Below the pieces are notes generated by a model. It was not told the DNA's origin. It saw nothing but the letters and a program-made list of their open reading frames with translations, and did not search any database. Of a DNA stretch of 41,446 bases, positions 22,473 to 29,303 are shown in pieces. Source of the stretch: a virus. Position 1 is the first letter of the stretch; every line of letters starts with the position of its first letter. The stretch is taken from positions 1 through 41,446 of IMG/VR virus record IMGVR_UViG_3300034279_001140. One strand, 5' to 3'. The position numbers and the translations under genes are program-made.

Positions 22473-24956
22473 ATGACATTTTTTTACAATCTAAACAACA
22501 AACTAAACGCCATTCGCGATTTGCCCAGTGTCACACACGGACAACTCAACGAGCGTGACATGAGCCGTGCTGCCAAGGGCTACGAAAAGTACGGCAAAGA
22601 AGGCATGGAAGCCTTGGCCAAAGCTGGTCGTGACGGCAAAGCACTGGATCCAATTCGCAAAAAGTACGACAAGTATGACAATACAGAAGTAGACGAAGGC
22701 ATGGGCGACATGGCCCGCAAGGTAGGCGGCATGGTCAAGAAAGTAGCTGGTAAGGCCATGGACACCGTTGGTCACGGTAGTGATGCTGACATGATCCGTG
22801 ATCTACAAAAGAAAATGGGCATGCCACAGACAGGTATGAAGCCAGGCGATGAACCCAATCCCAAGCAGATCAAAGAAAAGATGAGTCCAGCCAAGGCCAA
22901 GAGCTTTGCTGCATTGGCTGAGCCCAAAGACAAGATTACTTTTGCTGACAAGATTGCTGGAGCCAAAAAAGAAGTTGACGAGATGCTGGGTGATGTTGCC
23001 GCTGAAGCAATGAAGCAAGCACTGGGCGGCGGCAAACAAGTTGTTGCCAGCGAAGAGGAAGACCTTAATCCGTTCACAAACTACAAGAAACCACGTGCCG
23101 ACAAACCAAAAGTTGGCAGTGTTGAACGCGGAGCCTTGCATGATATTGAACACACAGCAACTGGACGCAAAGTAACTCGCAGAGTTGATCCGTCTGGTAT
23201 CAGTGTTGGCACCGATGACACACCAGCCAGCGGAGAAAAGCGTGGTCGTGGACGTCCAAAAGGCCCAGAGAAGGCACCTGAGCGTGTGACCGGTGGTGCT
23301 ACCAAGCACAAAGGTGGTCGTAAAATGGCCAAAGAAGGTTCTGATCACGGTCAAGCACAACAAATTTATGACGACCTTGCTGACATTCGTGCAGCGGCAA
23401 AGCAAGCACAGCGCGGAGGCGAATTCCCACAAGGGTTTGCCAGCCGTTTAGAGTCTGTGTTGTATGCAGCAATGACCCTGATTAAAAATCAACAATCAGA
23501 TGGTGCACAAGTTAGAGAAGAAGAAATTGACGAAAAAGCAGTAAGCAAAAAACAACAAAAGTTCATGGGCATGGTTCATGCCGCACAAAAAGGTGAAAAG
23601 CCTGCTAGTAAAGAAGTTGCTAAAACAGCCAAGAGCATGGGCAAAAAAGACGCAGAAGACTTTGCTGCAACCAAGCACAAAGGCCTACCAGAAAAGAAAA
23701 AGTCCGACAGCAAGAAAGAAAAAACTGAAGAAACCGCGGACAACACACCATCCAAAGGCGGCATGAAGTTTGGCGGTGGCATTTATGATTCAATGAATCG
23801 TGATCTTGAAAACATGATCAAAGAAAGCATGGCTCGCTTAGACGAAAGCATGAGCATTAACATGAGCATAAACAACGATTCCCACGGTGGTCCAAGCAAG
23901 AGCCTCACAGTCACTGCCACAGATGAAGATGCAATGAAACTGAGCCAACTGTTGAAGAGTGCAGGACTGGGCGGCGGCAATGATGAAGGCTACGGCGGTG
24001 GTGGCTACAAGCCAGCATGCGGCGAACAAGAAATTGACGAAGTGTCAATGAACGAGCCTGACTACCCAACCAATACAGAAACAGGTAGCTCAATGCAGTA
24101 CTCGGGCGGATTAGATGGTCCTAAGTCAACTGGACAATCAACATTGACAGGTGGCGGCATACCAAATCTGGATGCAGATCGCCAGCACAGCTATGCTGAA
24201 GCTGAAGAAGATGCCTTGCACCGCATGATGGAAATGGCTGGCATGAGCCAGAACAACAGACTTGACGAAGGTATGATGGACAAGTTAAAAAGTATGCTAG
24301 TACCTAAACTAATGAAATTATTAGGTCCAGATGCAGAAAAAATTGCCAGTGCAGTTAAACAAGCAACTGGTGGTGATTTTACTCCTAGCAAAGAAAATGC
24401 CATGAAGGTAGCACAGGCTCTAGGACTTGATAAAGCAGCCGCTCAAGGTCAGTCACCGCAAATGGCCGAAGGCATTGCTGGCAACTGGCAAGGTAAATTG
24501 TATCAGGCACTGTATACTTTGGGTCTACTTGGTTCTGCGGGTGCAGCCACAGCAATGTATGGCACAGTAACCGGCGGCAACATGGCAGTCATTGGCATTC
24601 TACTGTTGATGTTTGCAAACGCATTCTTCGGTGATGCACCTGGTCAATTTGGAGCCATGGGCAAATTTGGTAACAAAGGAACTAGTATGCAAAGAGGTTT
24701 AGACGATCACGGTATGCCTATTAGAAATACTAATGTAGATGAAGACGATCTCAATCGCATGATGGAAATGGCCGGCGTCAAGAAAAAAGAAGTTGACGAA
24801 GAAAAAACTGACGAAGGCAACAAGTTTACTGGCAATCTAGCCAAGGCTCGTGCTGCTGGCAAAAAAGAAGCTGACCTAGACGGTGACGGCGATATGGAAA
24901 AAGTTCGAGAAAGTATTTTTGACTTGACCAATCAATGGAAAGCATACAAAGGATAA
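22473..24956 (+). CDS. Large low-complexity protein with AT-hook-like motif and hydrophobic insert
   Basis: An 827-residue Lys/Glu/Met/Gly-rich protein I do not recognise beyond resemblance to conserved large proteins of marine T4-like phages. An AT-hook-like motif KRGRGRPKGP lies near residues 255-264, inside a basic segment. Residues ~583-589 and ~761-767 carry the same MMEMAG motif, encoded by a near-identical 21-bp repeat. Between them the DNA is more AT-rich and encodes two hydrophobic stretches (about residues 675-697 and 704-720, the latter MAVIGILLLMFANAFFG). The last part is again charged. Several (L/A)xE sites, such as ALAE, could be cut by a prohead protease. I infer an internal virion or procapsid-core protein that may contact DNA or membrane. 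The ribosome site is AAGAGGAT. Confidence 0.7.
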   Translation: MTFFYNLNNKLNAIRDLPSVTHGQLNERDMSRAAKGYEKYGKEGMEALAKAGRDGKALDPIRKKYDKYDNTEVDEGMGDMARKVGGMVKKVAGKAMDTVGHGSDADMIRDLQKKMGMPQTGMKPGDEPNPKQIKEKMSPAKAKSFAALAEPKDKITFADKIAGAKKEVDEMLGDVAAEAMKQALGGGKQVVASEEEDLNPFTNYKKPRADKPKVGSVERGALHDIEHTATGRKVTRRVDPSGISVGTDDTPASGEKRGRGRPKGPEKAPERVTGGATKHKGGRKMAKEGSDHGQAQQIYDDLADIRAAAKQAQRGGEFPQGFASRLESVLYAAMTLIKNQQSDGAQVREEEIDEKAVSKKQQKFMGMVHAAQKGEKPASKEVAKTAKSMGKKDAEDFAATKHKGLPEKKKSDSKKEKTEETADNTPSKGGMKFGGGIYDSMNRDLENMIKESMARLDESMSINMSINNDSHGGPSKSLTVTATDEDAMKLSQLLKSAGLGGGNDEGYGGGGYKPACGEQEIDEVSMNEPDYPTNTETGSSMQYSGGLDGPKSTGQSTLTGGGIPNLDADRQHSYAEAEEDALHRMMEMAGMSQNNRLDEGMMDKLKSMLVPKLMKLLGPDAEKIASAVKQATGGDFTPSKENAMKVAQALGLDKAAAQGQSPQMAEGIAGNWQGKLYQALYTLGLLGSAGAATAMYGTVTGGNMAVIGILLLMFANAFFGDAPGQFGAMGKFGNKGTSMQRGLDDHGMPIRNTNVDEDDLNRMMEMAGVKKKEVDEEKTDEGNKFTGNLAKARAAGKKEADLDGDGDMEKVRESIFDLTNQWKAYKG
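24222..24776 (+). repeat. Pair of 21-bp direct repeats flanking a hydrophobic insert
   Basis: Copies at 24222-24242 and 24756-24776 start CGCATGATGGAAATGGC and end GGC, differing at one base (T or C at position 18). Both encode RMMEMAG in the same frame. They bound a more AT-rich segment coding for the hydrophobic part of the 827-residue protein. Confidence 0.75.
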
Positions 24957-24960
24957 TATC

Positions 24961-25128
24961 ATGAGCAAAATTCTAAAAGAATCTGTGTTTACCACTGTGC
25001 CAGTGTTAAACCCACATGCACCTGCACCACAAACAGGTCGTCAAACACCTGTGGAAATTCCAGGGGTGATGTATCAAACTCGTGAACTGTTTCAACCTGT
25101 GGTTAGTCAACCTGAGGACAAGAAATAA
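24961..25128 (+). CDS. Small unknown protein, 55 residues
   Basis: A short gene starting MSKILKESVFTTVPVLNPH and ending SQPEDKK, with an AAGGA ribosome site 9 nt upstream. Its stop codon overlaps the next start (TAATG), which supports it being real. It is Pro/Val/Thr-rich with no helix-forming core or membrane segment, so it is probably extended. ILKE near the N-terminus has the LxE form cut by T4-type prohead proteases, as in its neighbours. I do not recognise the family; a minor virion component is inferred from the gene cluster. Confidence 0.65.
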   Translation: MSKILKESVFTTVPVLNPHAPAPQTGRQTPVEIPGVMYQTRELFQPVVSQPEDKK

Positions 25129-25421
25129 TGCCAGCCAATGTATACACCACTTTGGCCAATGCCACAGTGTACACTGACAAACTGCAGATCTCCACAGCAG
25201 CCAATGCAGTGACATATCAGTCTTATGCAGTGGCTCTAGGCTCTGCTAGTCCAGCGGGCAACATTTATTCAGCTGCAATTACTATTCCTGCCAACACAGT
25301 GTTTGAAGTATATGCTGGCGCTGGTAACAAAGTCACAGTGACTGGTACACCGTTCACAGCTTTGGAATTGGGCACAGCTAGTTCTGCTACTGCTGGCGTC
25401 TACAATTCAGCAGGGCAGTAA
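25128..25421 (+). CDS. Small beta-rich protein, possibly virion decoration
   Basis: A 97-residue Ala/Thr/Val-rich protein (MPANVYTTLANATVYTDKLQ, then AAITIPANTVFEVYAGAGN and KVTVTGTPFTALELGTA). The alternating pattern suggests a small beta-sandwich, as in decoration or fibre-tip proteins. There is no signal peptide or Cys. It is coupled on both sides by TAATG overlaps (25126-25130 and 25419-25423). Function unknown; a structural role is likely from composition and position. Confidence 0.65.
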   Translation: MPANVYTTLANATVYTDKLQISTAANAVTYQSYAVALGSASPAGNIYSAAITIPANTVFEVYAGAGNKVTVTGTPFTALELGTASSATAGVYNSAGQ

Positions 25422-25792
25422 TGCGAGCACAAGAGTTTATCACTGAGCGTGACGGCAAAATAGGTAAACGTCGTCAAGCAGCCACAGTGGGCCTGACCAT
25501 ATTTGGCGATGGCGAACGTGCCAACAGTGACTACACTCTGAATCGCGTGATGATGGCCGTGGCCATGGCTGACGGATCAGGCGATGTGTTAGACATGGAT
25601 GAAAAAAGTTGGATAGGAAAAAAACGTGGCGCCTATCCATACACTAGAATTGAACACGAAATGCTGAAACAAGCATTTAAGGCAGCAGGCGCTGAATATA
25701 AAGATTTGAATTTGGGCGACCTAGATTCAGAAGAACTAGAGAGCACCAACAAACAAAGCCCTATCAAAGCATTTCGGGGCTACCCAAGATGA
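25421..25792 (+). CDS. Paralogous packaged-type protein A
   Basis: A 123-residue protein starting MRAQEFITERDGKIGKRRQ and ending SPIKAFRGYPR. The first nine residues resemble the T4 capsid targeting sequence MKTYQEFIAE, with a predicted prohead-protease site after ITE. The middle reads SDYTLNRVMMAVAMADGSG, then DMDEKSWIGKKRGAYPYTR. Its downstream neighbour shares both the start motif and the C-terminal motif, so the two are paralogues. It is coupled upstream by TAATG and downstream by ATGA. Proteins with this start occur in marine T4-like phages as hypotheticals. A head-packaged protein delivered with the DNA is an inference. Confidence 0.75.
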   Translation: MRAQEFITERDGKIGKRRQAATVGLTIFGDGERANSDYTLNRVMMAVAMADGSGDVLDMDEKSWIGKKRGAYPYTRIEHEMLKQAFKAAGAEYKDLNLGDLDSEELESTNKQSPIKAFRGYPR

Positions 25793-26175
25793 GAGCTCGC
25801 GAGTTCATTGCGGAACAAAAAGACTTGTCTCCTGAACAAGCAGCTCCTATGCGGCACACTTATGTGATTCCTGGTCTCAGTGCCGCTGACCCTTACAACA
25901 ACTATAGATTTGGTGTAGCAATGGCCAGAGCCCGTAGCGATGCAGGTACAGATGGCATTAACGCCAAGTTTCCTGCCTGGGACTCAGAAACAGCATTTGG
26001 TGAACACGGCGTTGTTGCTGGAATGAATGCAGGTATAGCTCAAATAATTGATACTGCATTGACCATGACTGCCACACCCGGTGGCAAACGACTAGTATCA
26101 ACTCCTGACAGCACTGAACCCACATTTGTGGACACACAAAGTCCTGTTAAAGCATTCCGGGGCTACCCACGCTGA
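25789..26175 (+). CDS. Paralogous packaged-type protein B
   Basis: A 128-residue protein starting MRAREFIAEQKDLSPEQ and ending SPVKAFRGYPR. The start REFIAE is even closer to T4 QEFIAE than that of its upstream paralogue. The middle (NNYRFGVAMARARSDAG, then NAKFPAWDSETAFGEHG) aligns loosely with the neighbour around NRVMMAVAMADG. The pair therefore keeps both ends and varies in the centre. The gene starts within the stop of its paralogue (ATGA). The following gene, a secreted nuclease, starts 23 nt later. Possible role: internal head protein; unproven. Confidence 0.75.
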   Translation: MRAREFIAEQKDLSPEQAAPMRHTYVIPGLSAADPYNNYRFGVAMARARSDAGTDGINAKFPAWDSETAFGEHGVVAGMNAGIAQIIDTALTMTATPGGKRLVSTPDSTEPTFVDTQSPVKAFRGYPR

Positions 26176-26198
26176 TTTAACAATTCACAGAACCCATT

Positions 26199-26642
26199 AT
26201 GAAAAAACTACTACTCTCTCTACTACTGATTCCATGCTTGGCATTTGCACAAGTCAAAGCACCCAAAGAACCTGTAGGCGTGACCTATGACGCACAAATC
26301 ATCCGCATAAGTGATGGCGATACTATTGTGATTTCTGCACCATTCTTACCAGCACCACTCAAGCCAGAACTAGCAGTGCGTATCTACGGTGTAGATACTC
26401 CGGAAAAAGGACACAGAGCACAGTGCGCCCAAGAAGATCAACAAGCCCAAGCAGCCAGTGCATGGACCACACAGTTGATCAAGAGCGCACCCAAGCATCA
26501 AGTTATCCTGTACAAGTGGGACAAGTTTGGTGGTCGAGTCATTGGTGATATCATTGTAAATGGGCAAAGTGTGCGCCGCGGATTGATCGCCAATGGTCAT
26601 GCCCGTGAGTACTATGGTGAAGCCAAAACATCTTGGTGCTAA
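26199..26642 (+). CDS. Secreted thermonuclease (staphylococcal nuclease family)
   Basis: A 147-residue protein with an N-terminal Sec signal MKKLLLSLLLIPCLAFA, likely cut after Ala17; the Cys13 context (LIPC) is a poor lipobox. The SNase domain has Asp41 (DGDT), Arg61 and Asp66 (RIYGVDTPE), Thr67, Glu69 and Arg113 (KFGGR). These sit at the same spacing as Asp21, Arg35, Asp40, Thr41, Glu43 and Arg87 of the S. aureus enzyme, so it should be active and calcium-dependent, cutting DNA and RNA. The location would be periplasm or outside the cell. The gene lies in the island between gp16 and gp17. Possible uses are degrading incoming rival DNA or scavenging nucleotides; both are inference. Confidence 0.92.
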   Translation: MKKLLLSLLLIPCLAFAQVKAPKEPVGVTYDAQIIRISDGDTIVISAPFLPAPLKPELAVRIYGVDTPEKGHRAQCAQEDQQAQAASAWTTQLIKSAPKHQVILYKWDKFGGRVIGDIIVNGQSVRRGLIANGHAREYYGEAKTSWC

Positions 26643-26685
26643 CCACAAACTGGCCTAACATCCCATTGGCATTGACAGTACAGCA

Positions 26686-27375
26686 ATGACAAGCCAACAA
26701 TTCAGCATCGCAGATCGTCCATGGCTAATACCCTGCGGCTGTGACGATCTCATAAGAATTGGCACAGACAGCGACGGCGGATATATCACTTCTAGGCAAG
26801 CAGTTGATGCTAGCCAACATCTTTTGGTTTTAGGTATCGGGGATGACTGGAGTTTTGAGAGAGACTGGCACAAGATCAATCATCACAGTGATATAGACTG
26901 TTGGGATGGCACAGTAGAGATTCCCAAAAACTCAGATTTTTATGCTCTAGGTCTACGTCATAATTGTGTAAACGTGTTGGGCTACAACTCAGCAGGCTCA
27001 GAGAATTTGCAAAATATTTTTGACAATATTGCAACCAATGATATTTTTGTCAAAATAGACATCGAAGGCCACGAAGAAGCCATGATAGATATTCTTGTAA
27101 GACAACATTCTCGTATCACTGGTTTGATTATGGAGTGGCATCGCACTTGGGCTCCAGATTTTCAAGATAAAATGCAGATTTTACAACAACACTTTTCTTT
27201 GATACATGTGCATGCCAACAATGCTGGACCTATTTGTAATGACTTTCCTGAGGTATTGGAATTGTCTTTTGTTCGCCGCGGCATTAAACAAGTCTTGCCC
27301 AGGACAGATCTATATCTTGACATAGATTATCCAAATACGTCAATGGCACCTGAATATGTTTTAGTTGTGTCCTAA
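26686..27375 (+). CDS. FkbM-like methyltransferase
   Basis: A 229-residue protein. The SAM-binding part appears as HLLVLGIGDDWSFERDW, and the FkbM signature is IFVKIDIEGHEEAMIDIL near residues 120-140, followed by GLIMEWHRTW. The family mostly O-methylates sugars or small molecules; the acceptor cannot be told. The DNA is noticeably more AT-rich than the adjoining radical SAM gene (several 60-base lines near 25-37% G+C), suggesting separate acquisition. It lies between the thermonuclease and the radical SAM gene, with gaps of 43 and 54 nt and no clear ribosome site. Together with the GDP-mannose dehydratase and glycosyltransferases in the window it could take part in glycan decoration. Confidence 0.8.
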   Translation: MTSQQFSIADRPWLIPCGCDDLIRIGTDSDGGYITSRQAVDASQHLLVLGIGDDWSFERDWHKINHHSDIDCWDGTVEIPKNSDFYALGLRHNCVNVLGYNSAGSENLQNIFDNIATNDIFVKIDIEGHEEAMIDILVRQHSRITGLIMEWHRTWAPDFQDKMQILQQHFSLIHVHANNAGPICNDFPEVLELSFVRRGIKQVLPRTDLYLDIDYPNTSMAPEYVLVVS

Positions 27376-27417
27376 CGTGTTTACATTATTGAAAACCGCA
27401 GCCTGAACCAACAACGC

Positions 27418-27425
27418 TGTAAATA
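27418..27425 (+). promoter_or_regulatory. Late promoter-like motif for the radical SAM - SGNH - gp17 unit
   Basis: TGTAAATA ends 4 nt before the ATG at 27430 (spacer CGGG). If used, the transcript would begin at or inside the start codon. Confidence 0.5.
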
Positions 27426-27429
27426 CGGG

Positions 27430-28569
27430 ATGACAAATTTCTTTTGCGCAGCCCCTTGGCGTGGGCTGCATATCAATCCCCGTGGTGATGTCAAAACCTG
27501 CTGTGCTGGTGATCCCAACATGCTGGGCAATCTCAACAGCAACACCATCACAGAGATACTGGATTCAGATCTCTTGAAACAAATACGCGGCGAAATGTCA
27601 CAGGGGCGAGCACACAAATACTGCTCTAACTGTGTGCAAGCTGAACGCTTTGGCGCAGACTCAGAACGCAAGTGGCACAACGATACCAACCCCAACTTTG
27701 ATTATGCCACAGCCGGAGACCAGTATCACTATCCTGTGATTGTGGACGTGCGTTGGAACACCACCTGTAATCTTAGCTGTAACTATTGCAGTGAATGGGC
27801 CAGTTCAAAATGGTCAGCACTCAAAGGCATTCCTTTCAAGTCAGGGTCAAGACCCTACTATGAACAAGTATGTGATTTTCTTGAACAGCACAAATCGCAC
27901 ATCCGAGACGTAGCCCTAGTGGGCGGTGAGCCTTTGTTGCTGCCTGAAAACGAACGACTACTGGATGTCATCCCAGAAGACTGTGCTGTGACCTTGATCA
28001 CCAACATGAACGTGGACTTGGGCAAGAACAAGATTTTTAAGAAACTAGCACAAAGAAAGAAAGTTGGCTGGAGCATGAGCTTTGACAACATTGGTGCACA
28101 GTTTGAATATGTGCGCTACGGTGGTGACTGGAACATGCTGACAGAAAATTTAGCCATAGTCAAAGACTTGTTCAAACAGGGACAATGGGGCGGCATTCAT
28201 GCAGTGTACAACATCTACAATGCCACACGCATCACAGAGTTCCGTGAATGGGCAGTGAGCCAAGGAGTCACAGTGTTGTGGCAGAATCTATTTCAACCTG
28301 ACTACCTGGATCCATTCTCGCACGGACCTGCAGTGGCTCAAGCAGCAGCAGATGAAATTGAACGATTCTATGCCACTGGTCTTGCAACACCAGCAGAGCG
28401 ACAGTTCTTTGACAATGCCTTGAACACATATCGTGCAATTGCACAAGCACGTTCTGGTATTGAATCCAAATTTCGTCAACACATCACTGAGATTGAAACT
28501 CAGTACCACAAGGATCAAGCTGGCAAGTTTGTGGAGTTGTGGCCTGAACTTGCACACTTAACACAATGA
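27430..28569 (+). CDS. Radical SAM protein with N-terminal SPASM/twitch-like cluster domain
   Basis: A 379-residue protein. The radical SAM cluster motif CNLSCNYC places Cys113, Cys117 and Cys120 in the CX3CX2C form, followed by VALVGGEPLL near residues 161-170 (the GGE motif for SAM). Ahead of it, Cys6, Cys24/Cys25, Cys65 and Cys68 (FCAAPWRGLHINPRGDVKTCC, then YCSNC) form a SPASM/twitch-like auxiliary cluster domain at the N-terminus rather than the usual C-terminus. The family performs radical chemistry on peptides or small molecules; the substrate is unknown. The stop overlaps the SGNH hydrolase start (ATGA), and that gene overlaps gp17 the same way, so all three are probably co-translated. 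The final ~60 residues are helical. Confidence 0.88.
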   Translation: MTNFFCAAPWRGLHINPRGDVKTCCAGDPNMLGNLNSNTITEILDSDLLKQIRGEMSQGRAHKYCSNCVQAERFGADSERKWHNDTNPNFDYATAGDQYHYPVIVDVRWNTTCNLSCNYCSEWASSKWSALKGIPFKSGSRPYYEQVCDFLEQHKSHIRDVALVGGEPLLLPENERLLDVIPEDCAVTLITNMNVDLGKNKIFKKLAQRKKVGWSMSFDNIGAQFEYVRYGGDWNMLTENLAIVKDLFKQGQWGGIHAVYNIYNATRITEFREWAVSQGVTVLWQNLFQPDYLDPFSHGPAVAQAAADEIERFYATGLATPAERQFFDNALNTYRAIAQARSGIESKFRQHITEIETQYHKDQAGKFVELWPELAHLTQ

Positions 28570-29303
28570 AGCCATTACACGCCTGGAGTAGCCATGCAGG
28601 ACAAACTGTGAATTGGATCAGTCCTGACACTAAAGAAAATTATCAACAGCACATGAGCGACCCTGCCAAAAGACTTATGCTGCAACAATTTAACTGGGTG
28701 GACCAAACCATTGATTACACATTCAACAGTGACGGATTCAGAACTGATGAATTTGACAGCAGACAAAATTTTGTAGCGATTGGATGCAGTTTTACTCAAG
28801 GCACTGGAGTAGCAGAACATGAACGCTGGACTACAGTATTGAGCAAAATGTTAAACCTATGGTGCTGGAACCTAGGCATTGCTGGTGCAGCCAGCGACAC
28901 CTGTTATCGCATAGCACGTTACTACTTGGCAAAACTACGGCCACGGTTTGTGGTGTTCCTGGAACCTCGCGCCAACAGAATTGAACTGCACACTGACCTT
29001 GAGCAACCACCACATCTGATTAACTGGGCTTATGACCAAGCCAACTGGGGCTCAGGCTCATTTGTGAAAACCATGCTGGCACACGATGAAAATCTAGAGA
29101 TTAGAGCTGAAAAGAATCGAGCAGCCGTTGCACATGTTTGTGATCAACTGGGCATTCCTGTGGTGATGTATGCACCCAATGACTACAGAGACCTTATAAC
29201 AGACAAAACACAACTGGACCTTGGTAGGGACCTCCTGCATCCTGGCAGGTTAAATAATCGTGCATTTGCGCAAGTGGTGTACAATCACGTGAAAGATTTA
29301 TGA
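28566..29303 (+). CDS. SGNH/GDSL-like hydrolase
   Basis: A 245-residue protein. Block I is AIGCSFTQGTG with nucleophile Ser75, block II is NLGIAGAASD (about residues 102-111), and the C-terminal block V is DLLHPGRLNN with the Asp222-x-x-His225 pair. There is no signal peptide, so it should act in the cytoplasm or within the virion. The superfamily includes esterases and acyltransferases that add or remove acetyl groups on glycans; the substrate is unknown. It is sandwiched between the radical SAM gene and the large terminase by ATGA overlaps on both sides. A TTAAATA at 29250 inside its end might serve as a promoter for gp17. Confidence 0.82.
   Translation: MKPLHAWSSHAGQTVNWISPDTKENYQQHMSDPAKRLMLQQFNWVDQTIDYTFNSDGFRTDEFDSRQNFVAIGCSFTQGTGVAEHERWTTVLSKMLNLWCWNLGIAGAASDTCYRIARYYLAKLRPRFVVFLEPRANRIELHTDLEQPPHLINWAYDQANWGSGSFVKTMLAHDENLEIRAEKNRAAVAHVCDQLGIPVVMYAPNDYRDLITDKTQLDLGRDLLHPGRLNNRAFAQVVYNHVKDL

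Noticed and set aside
26199-26250. Lipoprotein signal on the thermonuclease
   Set aside because: The Cys at residue 13 has Pro before it, unlike a lipobox, while AFA at 15-17 is a good ordinary signal-peptidase site.
26672-26677. TTGACA as a possible -35 before the FkbM gene
   Set aside because: No -10 hexamer lies 16-18 bp downstream; that position is already inside the gene.
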